From Pyrenopolyporus hunteri (Eukaryota; Ascomycota; Sordariomycetes; Xylariales; Hypoxylaceae): DNA of 64,000 nt. The stretch lies in NCBI GenBank assembly GCA_902806595.1, contig CADCXC010000004.1, forward strand, positions 1,240,001-1,304,000. Reading direction: 5' to 3'. The notes beneath the pieces were generated by a model. It did no database searches. It was not told the DNA's origin and was given only the letters and a program-made list of their open reading frames with translations. Both the position numbers and the translations under genes were made by a program. Shown here piece by piece: positions 11,619-21,362 of this stretch (its first letter is position 1; each line of letters begins with the position of its first letter).

Positions 11619-12326
11619 ATGAAGTTCTCTACCGCCTGCGTGGCTGCGCTCTCCGCCAGCGTAGCTTCGGCCGGGAGCTGGTTCAGCAGCTCGCAAGATG
11701 TCATCGCCAAAGACGCCCAGAAGGTCCCCGGCGAATCCCCCCTCGAGTTCTGCGACACCGACCACAGCAACGACATCGTCAAGATCGAGAACGTCGACCT
11801 GACTCCCAACCCTCCTGAGACGTACGTTTGTTCAATCTTGAGTTCAACAATCTAAGCAATGGAAATGGGAGATGGAAATGGATTGTCTGCGATGCACGCA
11901 AACTGAACATCCTCTAACTGACGATAACTATATCTAGTGGTGCCGAGCTGGTCATCCAGGCCACGGGAACCGTGTTCGAGACCATCAACCAGGGCGCCTA
12001 CGTCAACCTCGTCGTCAAGTACGGTCTCATCCGCCTCATCAGCACCACGGCCGACTTGTGCGAACAAATCCAGAACGTCGATCTCGAATGCCCCATCGAG
12101 AAGGGCATCCTCTCTATCACCAAGTCCGTTGAGATACCCAAGGAGGTTCCTCCCGTACGTTACATCAATCCGGAAGACATGAGTCGGATGTTGGTACTGA
12201 CAGATGATTTAGGGAACGTACAACGTCTTCGCCGAGGTCTTCAACGCCGATGACAAGCCCATCACTTGCCTCCAGGCTACGGTGAAGTTCGGTGGCAGCA
12301 AGTCGGACATAATGGGCGACCTGTAA
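11619..12326 (+). CDS. NPC2-like ML-domain phosphatidylglycerol/phosphatidylinositol transfer protein, 177 aa
   Basis: Three exons: 11619-11821, 11938-12154 and 12213-12326. The ATG at 11619 is chosen because it begins a typical signal peptide (MKFSTACVAALSASVASAG). After a short propeptide-like stretch comes the ML domain: PLEFCDTDHSNDIVKIENVDLTPNPP, then AELVIQATGTVFETINQGAYVNL, LCEQIQNVDLECPIEKG, and a last strand YNVFAEVFNADDKPITCLQATVKF. The conserved cysteines of the fold are present. This matches fungal PG/PI transfer proteins (Npc2p family), which bind sterols or phospholipids in the vacuole lumen or secretory pathway. Length is normal for the family. The gene converges on the V-ATPase subunit F gene. 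Confidence 0.94.
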
Positions 12327-12817
12327 GATAGTTCTACGCAAACAAGGAGAGGGGCTGGCGTCATCATTATCACCATCACCTACCACCTTGGAGAGCGGGA
12401 CTGAGCTACCGACTGGATTGACACGATCACGAATGATATGGCACATATGGCACTCTTTTGGCGGACGTAGGGGCTTGTTACTTTCATACGTCTAGAATGT
12501 ACGGACTCGAGAGCATCGCAGTTTGTTTTTTTCTGATTCCGCAGATCTGTTTCGATGTTTTGACCGGTACCGCATGGTAATGAAGGCGCGTAATCACATG
12601 GTTCTAGCATTTAGCTGTGCATTACATAATGATACCCCGTGAGGGAAATCTCGAGTCCTTGAGTCGTCACTCTAAACCTCAGTTGCTGCTGTTACTGCTG
12701 CCGCTGCTTTAATATCGTGAAACCTAGAGTGCTTAAAGACGATGCGTATTGTATAATCCCGTTCTTATCGCCAAGTGAAAATAGTATATGCAATATGAAC
12801 CGTACGATTTAAGTCCT
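12327..12817. other. Convergent 3' region between the NPC2-like and VMA7 genes
   Basis: About 490 bp between two converging stop codons. Nothing seen beyond presumed 3' UTRs; a short CTG/CTGCTG-like run lies near 12685-12710. Confidence 0.5.
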
Positions 12818-13358
12818 TTACTCTCCAAATAGACGTCGCACCCTCCTCAGCACACTGTCCTTCTCGGGGTCGTATGGGTGCTCTTTGCTGGGTATTTCGA
12901 GTACGGCCGGGAAAGCGGACGTGTGGGTATCGATTCGATGTCTGATCTTGTCGGCGATGTGCTGGTTGATCAACACGATTCCTATGTCCTTGCGCTGCGT
13001 GGTAAACGACTCGAAAGCAGCCTCGATGGCCGACGTCTCCGTCTTGTTGTCGACGACTAGGAAGTTCTTCTGGGCGTCGGGAGGGTTCGTGACGTGCTGA
13101 TGATTTCGTTGTCGTCAATACATTGCACAACTTCGAGCTTGGCTACCCCGTGTAATATGGGAAGATCATGCATGGCGAGAAAGCTAGAGATGGAGGCTTA
13201 CACCTATTCCTGCTAATAGTAGACCTGTTACCGAGTCCTGGTCGTGTCTCGAGTTAGTTGGCGTTCTAGAGACCTCCCTAGCTATACGACGGTGTGCGCA
13301 CCTCGTCCCCGATGACGGCCAGGAACTGCCTATCCTTGTAGTCTGCCTGAGACGCCAT
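12818..13358 (-). CDS. VMA7: V-type proton ATPase subunit F, 123 aa
   Basis: Three exons on the minus strand: 13302-13358, 13202-13237 (36 bp) and 12818-13096. Both introns are in phase 0, after GDE and after AGIG. The spliced protein begins [19 protein letters not shown], continues with [18 protein letters not shown] and KNFLVVD, then the conserved [15 protein letters not shown] block, and ends in RRVRRLFGE. This pattern and length are characteristic of subunit F of the V1 sector, the stalk subunit that works with subunit D in rotary coupling and vacuolar acidification. The first intron carries a GTGCGC donor. No paralogue or truncation is seen. The gene is divergent from the Nur1 gene, sharing an 832-bp promoter region. 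Confidence 0.95.
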
Positions 13359-14190
13359 GACCGTGAGTCAATCCGAACTTCGAATTAGGCGGCGAGGGTA
13401 TGAGGCGGTCGAGTACGTGGGCGCTGTGTTCAATGTATTCAATTGTACATGTAAGAGACAAGCCGGAGAGCTCATACAAAGATACGGGTGTACAATAATA
13501 CGTACAATCCAAGCTATGTACTTGATGACTTGGGGTTAAGTGTAAGTGCGATAAGACAAGGCCTGAAACCCGGAAGGCAGAAGCTCTTTACCGCCTAAAA
13601 GGTAGGTACCTAGGCTACAGGCCACAGGCTATATGTAGGCTACCACTACGAGCAGGTCCCGGCTGGCGCCTACCCCGCCATTATTCGGGTACGTATCCGC
13701 CTAAACTCCAGTATAATCTTCCCGTAGCCAGTTGGCTGGTGCTGTTGCATGCACCTAGCAGCAAGGTACTATGCGCTACGTAAGCCCGCAGCAATAGCAC
13801 CCTGGCAGCTTTTTTCCCTTTTAGCAGCTTTCCAACGGGGTAAGTAGGTAGGTACTTGGGACCCGCGCGTCTTCGTAAAATTTCCGTGTCACCGGTCGTG
13901 ACTCTTCCATCGCCGTTGTTTTCTTTCAGAAAGTCAACAAAAATAGGCACCGCTAAGGAAGAAAGAATACCTTCGCCAATTCCGGACGAAGGCAACGCTA
14001 AACACCACAAAAACCACCCCTTCGCGCGGGTGCCTTTTGCAGTTCGCTGTTGCGAGCTTCACATTACACCACACACGTAGGTGGTACACATGTGAGAGCT
14101 TCAGCATCCCGTGAATTCCTTTTTTCCCTTTTCTTTTTTTCTTCTTCTTCTTCCGACTCGCCCTACCGTAACCCATCACAACCGAGCAAG
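13359..14190. other. Divergent promoter region between VMA7 and the Nur1 gene
   Basis: 832 bp with no gene. It contains short AGGTAGGTACC-type tracts at 13600-13615 and 13842-13856. A T/C-rich stretch at 14118-14155, just upstream of the Nur1 ATG, is typical of fungal core promoters and leaders. Confidence 0.55.
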
Positions 14191-15727
14191 ATGCCGCCGC
14201 GGCTGGTACGTCGGAGACCGCTCATAGAGCGCGTCAAGTCGATGCTGAACCCCATGGACTTCCTGCTGTGGCTATCCGAGGAGATCGAGACGCGCGACTG
14301 GAACTCCAAGCTCGTCGGCACACAGATGGGCGTCGTTATGAACTTCGTCTTCCTGCTCGCCAGGGCCAATAGTGGTGGCCTTCGCGCTATAGACCCCGTG
14401 TTCGAGGACGACCCCGTGCCCGGATTGTTTTCCTTCTTTGTGAGTATCCCGCCCGGCGCCGTACGCGAACTAAGAAGCTGGACGGAATAGTTCTTTGGTT
14501 GCTAACTGGCGCTCTCGTGCGGCTGTATTGTAGATCGGCTCCCTCGTCTGGTTTCTCGCTGGTTTCTCGGCCATCAATGCGACCTACACGATGTACCGAT
14601 CCCGTCACTACCGACTATTCGAAGCGGACGTGGAGAAGGAGCCTGAAACCCCCTCGGCGCATCGCGTCCGTGTCCAGTCCTCTCCCGTATCGTCGTCACC
14701 CCTACGATTCTTAACGAGTATGATGACCTCAGATAGCGCCGAGTCGAGAGCACATCCCGATCGGAGTCGAGACGTGTGGGAAGTGTCGGTCTGGGACCCG
14801 CTACCGATCTGTCTGCAAATATTCTGCTTGTTCAGCCCCGGCCACGTTCTCGTCTACATGATGTTTCTACCTCTGGCCCCTCTGGAAGCGAGACCGAGCA
14901 TCACTGTCTTCAATTGCATCGTCCTACAGCTCATCCTGTCGGGACAGCTTATTCTATTCCAAAATAGGTTCACGCAACAGAGCAAAGACACGGCTATCAT
15001 CCAGAAGCAGGTCATGCACGAGTACGATACCAAGTTTGTCCATCCTAATCTGTATCCTACCGTTAGAGATGCAGCGACGCAGATATCGCAGAACGAAGAC
15101 GGTGATGACCTAGACGAATCCATCGAAGTCGGCACGCCCACCGTCCAGCTTCGACGCGGCTTCCGGACGCGGCCGAACCCTAACTACATTAAACACATTG
15201 ATCCGGATCGTGGCAACGTCTTTAACAGCGCCGGGAGCAGCTCCGGACTATTCAGTCCCCCCGTCTCCAAGAGACATAGCGACGCCCTCGGGAGCGAATT
15301 TAGGGGCCGCACTCCCCTGTCCGCCGCTAAACCCAATTATCGGAAACCCACCCCAGGTTTTCCCACATCATTCAACCCCAATCCGTCCCGGCTAGGAGCC
15401 TCTACCACGTCCGCTTCCGCCTACCCAAATACCACGTCTTCGGCCGCCCAAGGAGGCGGCGACGGGGGCTACATGGGCGTGTACACGCACCCGAACTCGC
15501 CGCTGAAGAAAGCCCCTAGTCTAGGCGAGCTCCAGTTCCGGTCGCCGCGCAATAACAGCGAGATGGCGCAGCTCGAGCAATACCAGGCCGCCCGGGACCG
15601 TAGTACGAGCCCCGTGAAGAACACAAGGAGGAGCACGGGGACTATGAGTTCCCATCAGCCGCCGAGTAATTCCTGGGGACGCCCCCAGGCGCCTTCGTAC
15701 GATAGATATCCTTCCATGTGGCGGTAA
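14191..15727 (+). CDS. NUR1: Nuclear rim protein 1 (Nur1/DUF2418, Mug154-like), 480 aa
   Basis: Two exons: 14191-14439 and 14534-15727, with a phase-0 intron of 94 bp. The N-terminus MPPRLVRRRPLIERVKSMLNPMDFLLWLSEEIET is the signature of the fungal Nur1/Mug154 family. Predicted membrane helices lie at about 41-60, 79-103, 171-195 and 205-227. The C-terminal half (230-480) is hydrophilic, Ser/Pro/Arg-rich and disordered, with a SPVKNTRRSTGT segment resembling a CDK-type site. In yeast, Nur1 sits at the inner nuclear membrane with Heh1 (CLIP complex) and tethers rDNA and silent chromatin to the nuclear periphery. The role here is inferred from family membership. Length is similar to fungal orthologues. 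Confidence 0.88.
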
Positions 15728-16499
15728 GAGGCCTTATGGGAAGAAGACGGGCGGTAATTTGCATGGTGTGGATTTTTTTTTTCCCTTTATGCATCAACTA
15801 AATTAACGTTAGGGCTGGAGCTTCTTCGCCTAGGAAGTATGAGGAGACAATGGGACGGATGGGGATCCCGTTACGCTTACATACATTAAAAGAGTAAAGT
15901 GAAGAGAAGAAAAGAAACTCCTTTGCAGTCGTCGGCGTTTGTGTAGGAATAGGAGTACGGGCTGCATGTACAGAAGAAAGCTAAATAAGACTAATACTAA
16001 GGGGAGCGGCGGCGCTATGAAGCCGTTGACGTGCCTCCCGAGCCTTCTCTACCTTACCTTTGACTCGTAATAGCTTTCTTCCATATATATCTACCTACTC
16101 TATACCTACCTAGACACCTAAATTAGGGTGATTAGCTTTTCTTTCAGTCAGTTGTGTCCCATTTAAGTTGAAGCGAGAACCTAATTGCTTGAGTTTCTTC
16201 TGCTGTCAACCTCGGATGAGTATCGATATCCGCTTCTATTAAACCTAAGCCGCACATTCCCCAACGTCTCAGTCCTATCTTTCCCAACTCTGATCCGTTC
16301 CACCTGTCTAGGTGTTTTGCACGCTTGTAGTTGCGTACCCGGCGTTGATCTTGAGAAACGAAGGAAAGATGGATGATACTGTCTTGAATTGAGTTTCGTG
16401 TTGGTTCTCCCCCCTTCCGCCCTCCTTCACCTCTCTCGCTCCCACTTAGACGGGTAACCACGATCCCCTCCGTCTCCTAGAATTAGAAGAGTTAGCAAG
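15728..16499. other. Intergenic region, Nur1 gene to the 1033-aa ORF
   Basis: About 770 bp without a gene. Short ORFs only; a CT-rich leader (16405-16445) precedes the next ATG. Confidence 0.5.
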
Positions 16500-19400
16500 A
16501 TGGCACCTCTAGGATATGGGCAGTCTTCATCATTATTTTCATCGCCATCCACCCATAGCTTGATTTCGGACAGGCCTGTATCCTCACCCGCGAGCCAGAG
16601 CCAACCACCACCGATACGGCGCACCCCGAGGATGGGTCCCGCGAAGTCTTCGGCTGCCGACGCCCAGCCGGCACCGCCTCAGAAGCGGGCGTCGTCCTTC
16701 GCCGGCTTCTTCAGCAAGATCCTCCCGAGCAACCGTCCAGAACAGGGAGGCACCCGTCGCACGATTGATAGAACGAGTAATATCAACGATGACTTGGTGA
16801 TAAGCCCTAACGAGCTGACGGATTGGAATCTTGCCAAGGAGAAGAAACCTGCGTATCCTGCATCGATTTTCCCCGATGATTCTAGTCACCGTCGTGTCTG
16901 GAGCTGGAGCCCCCAGAAGGGGGATTCCAAGTTCGTGGAGAACTTGCCGAGGGATCGATCCCGCGGACGTGAACAGGATTTGAACGCGTCGGACCGTGAA
17001 CCACTCCCGCCTCGAAAGTCAGAAAGCCAAACAGGAGCCGAAGTCCATGAGCTACTCCAGTCCAAGGAAGAGAACAGGAGAAGTCGGCGGAGTCTAAAGG
17101 AGAGCGGAGATTGGTTAGGCGTACAAGGTGCTGATCCGTACTCGGGTCAGTTTCCGGTGCTTACGCCTACGGATACGCTTAGCTCAGAGACAACGCCCGC
17201 TTCAACTCGTGACAAACTAGTTGGACTGGCAAGGAAGAAGAAGGCAGCAAGGCAAGAATACGAACAGGCCAGGCTATTGGAGGAGCAGGAAAAGGAAAAG
17301 GCTAGGCTAGACAAGGAAAAAGCCAAACTCAATAAGATCGAACGCGTGAAGGAAGAACTCAGGCGCCAGCACCAATTCGCGAAATGGAGTCAGCACAAAC
17401 GTCAGTGGTCGTCCGCTGCCGAACCTAACCTAAGTCCGATTGCTCAGTCGTTGGACAGTGTGGCGCTTGGAAGCAGTGAGACCTCTAGTTTACTGTTTCC
17501 GGAGTTGCTCACTGACTCTTTCTCCTCAGACGCTGAGGGCAACCCGTCAACCGTTCCGAACTTCTCTCGTCCTACTCGCCCGCCCGTGTCGATGAAGAAT
17601 CTACCAGGCCAAATCGAACGGCTTAGCTGTGACGACGCGCAGTCCCAGGGGCGGAGGAACGTCGATGTATCAACAGACACCATTATTCATAATTTACCAG
17701 ATGATAGCTCCGAGCATATTTCTCTTTCGAGGCCAGCTACCCAGCCGTCGAAGACACACCCCGAGGCCGGGCAGCCAGGCATTGGGCGCACGAAGAGCGA
17801 GAAGCATTTTTTATGGAGACGTCGGCGAGAGATGGACCCGGGAAAGTCAGATATAGCTCGCCATGGAGGGATCGTGATGTCCATGGCAGCCCAAAATCGG
17901 ACGTCCAACTTGGTCGAGTACATCCAAAGGGACCATTTCGCGGACCTGGCAATCCCGGATTATCGGCTTCATCTTCTGTCGCTAGAGCCAATGGACACAA
18001 CCGGCAATCAGCCAACGCCTCCGGAAAACTCCCCGTTGACGTCGCCAAACACGAGCTCCCTAGGAGGAATGTGCAGCAACAGAATTGCGCTGTCCTCGAC
18101 GACGAATCTAGTCGGCCCGCAGGTCGATGGCACAAGCAGCCAAAACACAAAAATAGCTACAGTGACCCCATCCAGGTCGAAACTAAAAGAGATGATGAAG
18201 CGTTCCTCGATCCGCCGAAAGTTGGTGCCCAGCCTATTAACCACTGCTCATACCAAAGATGTAGGGAGGCACCATGTATTACCTCCGGCATTCGACGAGC
18301 TCCAGGGTCGAACAGCCAACAATTTACCAATAGACGCCTCGGGGCGCCCGAGCCAGCATTCACAGCGAGATCTGCAAGGGAGAATCAACTCGGAGGGGGC
18401 GAGCAGGAGACTTCCACACAGGGACAACCACATCAAACGAGCCCAGAGAGAATCTGTGTCCATACCCATCATCACCACTACTGGCTCCGTTCCAGATCAG
18501 CAGAACCAACCAGTACTTGTACAACCAGGATGGAATGCCCAACCCAGCAAGATGGACGGCAACGTAGGCACTACCAATTCTCCGGCTACGCCGGTGCCCT
18601 TAGACCAGCACGAGCCTTGCGTCGCGCTAGACCTAATACCAGAGAAGCGTAGAACGCATTCCCCTCCAATAGCGCCACAGAACGACTCGCTGAATATCGA
18701 GCTCATCCAAGAGACACCCGTGACCGGTATTATATCGCTCCAGCATGCGATGCAAGAAAAGAGACAGTTAACCAGAGTGTCTACGCCGACGACTCCGGGG
18801 CTATGCCAGCTCGTCCAACAGAATATCGAAGCGAACCAAGCTGGTGCTACAGGGGACAGAGATACAGTCGCGAGGATGGAGAAGAACAAGACACAAAAGA
18901 CAATATACGCGGAAGCCAATGGGATAAGCCAGCAAGGGGAAGCCCGGGAGGCCAGCCGCGAGAGTCGCAGTCCAAGTACAACAGGAGTCCAGATATTAGT
19001 TTCGCAAGAATCCCCCCGGCGCGTGTCATGCGAGGAGCAAAAGGAGAGCAGGGTGGGAGAGGCGGCCCGGATCGCTCCGTTACGTTCAAGGGCCAGGGAA
19101 GTGGTAAGAGGCAGGTCGGCAGACAGCAAGACAGGCCACAATCGCAGCCAGAGTCCCAGCCCGGCGAAGAAGCAGGCCCTCAATGGCGAGAGGGTGGAGT
19201 CAAAGCACTCGCTTCAACGAAGACGGTCGGGGAAGAAACGCCACAGCGGAGAAGACGCAGGCACCGCGCTTCTTTCAAAGCCTGAGCAGCTCGATGGTAA
19301 CAGAGCCACGCACCAGGCGCAGCATAGGAAAGGGGCTACGGAAGCACAGGTGGCTGTTGATATGTCAGCCCCAATCACGACGGTAGCGCAGTTCTGTAAA

Positions 19401-19601
19401 ACGGTCTATATACTCTTCCTCGGCCTAGCTTGCGCTTGGTGGATCATGGTCCGGCCAGCTTTCGATCAGCAGAGCGATCTCTGGCGGAGAAAGCATAAAA
19501 AAGAAAGCACGTGGAGAGATATGGCTGTTTTCATGTCGGCGGGAGCGTCTTGCCTCGCCGGCGCATTGTGTAGTTGGTACGTGCTGGGATTATTCCGGTA
19601 G
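16500..19601 (+). CDS. Large disordered protein with coiled coil and C-terminal membrane hairpin, 1033 aa
   Basis: Single-exon ORF with start MAPLGYGQSSSLF. I do not recognise a named family. Residues 1-230 are Ser/Pro/Arg-rich with short ordered-looking motifs (SFAGFFSKILPSN; RRVWSWSPQKGDSKFVENLP). Residues about 240-300 form a highly charged coiled coil (QEYEQARLLEEQEKEKARL...). Residues 300-950 are low-complexity. The C-terminus holds two hydrophobic helices, about 963-985 (YILFLGLACAWWIMV) and 1006-1030, joined by a basic loop (RRKHKKES), which suggests a tail-inserted membrane hairpin with a cytosolic body. There is no N-terminal signal peptide. This layout would suit an organelle-surface tether, but that is inference. 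The start could be later; no better start context is evident. Confidence 0.75.
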   Translation: MAPLGYGQSSSLFSSPSTHSLISDRPVSSPASQSQPPPIRRTPRMGPAKSSAADAQPAPPQKRASSFAGFFSKILPSNRPEQGGTRRTIDRTSNINDDLVISPNELTDWNLAKEKKPAYPASIFPDDSSHRRVWSWSPQKGDSKFVENLPRDRSRGREQDLNASDREPLPPRKSESQTGAEVHELLQSKEENRRSRRSLKESGDWLGVQGADPYSGQFPVLTPTDTLSSETTPASTRDKLVGLARKKKAARQEYEQARLLEEQEKEKARLDKEKAKLNKIERVKEELRRQHQFAKWSQHKRQWSSAAEPNLSPIAQSLDSVALGSSETSSLLFPELLTDSFSSDAEGNPSTVPNFSRPTRPPVSMKNLPGQIERLSCDDAQSQGRRNVDVSTDTIIHNLPDDSSEHISLSRPATQPSKTHPEAGQPGIGRTKSEKHFLWRRRREMDPGKSDIARHGGIVMSMAAQNRTSNLVEYIQRDHFADLAIPDYRLHLLSLEPMDTTGNQPTPPENSPLTSPNTSSLGGMCSNRIALSSTTNLVGPQVDGTSSQNTKIATVTPSRSKLKEMMKRSSIRRKLVPSLLTTAHTKDVGRHHVLPPAFDELQGRTANNLPIDASGRPSQHSQRDLQGRINSEGASRRLPHRDNHIKRAQRESVSIPIITTTGSVPDQQNQPVLVQPGWNAQPSKMDGNVGTTNSPATPVPLDQHEPCVALDLIPEKRRTHSPPIAPQNDSLNIELIQETPVTGIISLQHAMQEKRQLTRVSTPTTPGLCQLVQQNIEANQAGATGDRDTVARMEKNKTQKTIYAEANGISQQGEAREASRESRSPSTTGVQILVSQESPRRVSCEEQKESRVGEAARIAPLRSRAREVVRGRSADSKTGHNRSQSPSPAKKQALNGERVESKHSLQRRRSGKKRHSGEDAGTALLSKPEQLDGNRATHQAQHRKGATEAQVAVDMSAPITTVAQFCKTVYILFLGLACAWWIMVRPAFDQQSDLWRRKHKKESTWRDMAVFMSAGASCLAGALCSWYVLGLFR

Positions 19602-21130
19602 GTTTGTGAGTAGTGATGTCTTAGAAGTCATTTTCTACGTTACAGCAGGTTGATATTCTTGTATCGTTTTATACGCTCGGAGTTGGGGAGTTCCGAATAG
19701 GGGGAGCTGGGATGAGGACAAAGAGTTCGTTCTCGGAACCCTACCAGGGCAAGGTTCCCCAAAATTAGGGCTGGGTAAGCTGACTGCGGTATTCGGACAT
19801 GGGTTTGGGGCGGTGGGCGTTCTAGACGGCTGAGGCTCCGACCAGAGCCGATAGAGCCGACGGAGGCGAAAACTGGAGCTTTAGAAGCCCTTGAGATGGC
19901 CTCAACGGCAAACATCGGAGCGTCAACCGATCCGCCAAAACCGGGGATTCGTACGTACACGGCGCGTACCACGTAGCAATAGGTACTCGATGTGCATAGC
20001 CAAGATGCGGTGTATGCATACAGCCCTTGTTAGAGAGGTAGTTTTATGGAAAAATCGCTAATGATTCCATACCCCTTGCTCCAGCAATTTGTGTGATTGA
20101 GAAAGAAAAATGAGAAAGAAAAAAAAAGCAAAGAGGTATCGAAGTTCGCAGCCACTTGCCCAAAAATCGGAACAAGGCCTGGAAGCGACAGAACAGGTAC
20201 CAGCTAGCTACACGTATGTACCTAATTACACGTATGGTACGTATTCTGCGGTGTAGAATGATCTAAAGGGGCATCGTACATCCATGCAAACCCTTGCAAA
20301 GCCCAGCCATTGCGAAAGAAGGAACGGAGTGGTGATCTGCCAGGGATCTCTGTGCTACCTCCCTACGATATTATTAGGGTACGTCCATTGGGCTAGCTGG
20401 GAACTGGGCTACCGAGATGACATCATAAGTAACTCGCTCGCCTGTATCTCCGAGTGGAGGTTGCTGGTAAAAGTGAAATGTTGCTGTATGTACCCGAATT
20501 GTGTCACCTAAGGCTTCAATTGAATTATGACCTTATCGCCCTTGCCTAGCTGTTTTCTTTTTTTTATCCTCTTTTTTTCTTTTTTTCTTTTTTTTTTTGC
20601 TTTTTCCTGACCTCCCTCAATTCCATCGTCTCCGATTAGGGGAGCATGGTGCAGTATTAGATCGGAGCCAGATAAAAATATAGGTACCTACCTACCTAGG
20701 TATTTATGCCGGCTCCTTACTTAGCGGTACGTATTGCGGGCACCTATTGGTTCCTGCCGTCCGCTATGGCAAGTCCAGGTATCAGTCTGCATGCAATTGT
20801 CAGCAAACTCTTGCAGTTGACTCGCACCAGACGCCCCTCACGTGGGGTAGCGGGGTGTTTCTAGGCATGGCATTTCGCAACTAGCCCTTCCCTGGCCAAT
20901 CACGGTAGCACAGATTCAAATCCCATCCATACCTCTAGCGGAAAGTACCTACATCATGTACCCCGCTACCGGAGAACAGGGTCCTCCGTCCGATGTTCGG
21001 CGGCGGTATAAGGCAAGAGAGGGCAAAAAAAGGGCAACAAAGAAAGGACGATGTACCTAGGTAGAGCTTCCTGTGCCGACCACGCCGCCTTTGACCTCAA
21101 CTATGTACATACTTTTCTTCTTCTAAGACA

Positions 21131-21140
21131 TATTTAAAAG
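21131..21140 (+). promoter_or_regulatory. TATA-like box upstream of LEU1
   Basis: TATTTAAAAG lies 232 bp before the LEU1 start codon and is followed by a CT/T-rich stretch, the usual arrangement around fungal transcription starts. It is a sequence match only; no start site is mapped. Confidence 0.35.
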
Positions 21141-21287
21141 CCTCTCCCCGCATTTATAGACTCTTTTTTTTTTCCTCAACCGGTCGTCGCTTGTCCTCAT
21201 TAGTTCTCCTCTTCTGTTCATACCCTCATCATAGACCGTCATTTCTTCCCTCTCTCGTTTCGGTCCGGTGTGTGTGCGTGTGCGTGT

Positions 21288-21317
21288 ATGTGTGCTATAA
21301 GACCAAGCTCGGTCTAA
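21288..21317 (+). promoter_or_regulatory. Possible short upstream ORF in the LEU1 leader
   Basis: ATG at 21288 opens nine codons (MCAIRPSSV) and a TAA, ending 45 bp before the LEU1 ATG. It matters only if transcription starts upstream of 21288, as the TATA-like box suggests. It has no leucine codons, so a classical leucine attenuator is not indicated. Confidence 0.3.
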
Positions 21318-21362
21318 AACACCACGAGATAGGGGATATCGTAATTCGAAGCTTTTTCCAAG

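Larger units (their letters stand above)
19602..21362. other. Intergenic region and LEU1 promoter
   Basis: About 1.8 kb without a gene. It contains a long T/C-rich tract (20548-20602), an AGGTACCTACCT tract (20681-20706) and a TATTTAAAAG TATA-like box at 21131. A second T-rich run follows (21164-21175), and a (TG)n-like stretch (21268-21294) lies within the probable LEU1 leader. Confidence 0.55.

Noticed and set aside
17813..18652. 279-codon plus-strand ORF in another frame inside the 1033-aa ORF
   Set aside because: Frame shadow: low-complexity, no domain, fully contained in the longer ORF. Other frames of the same region are also partly open.
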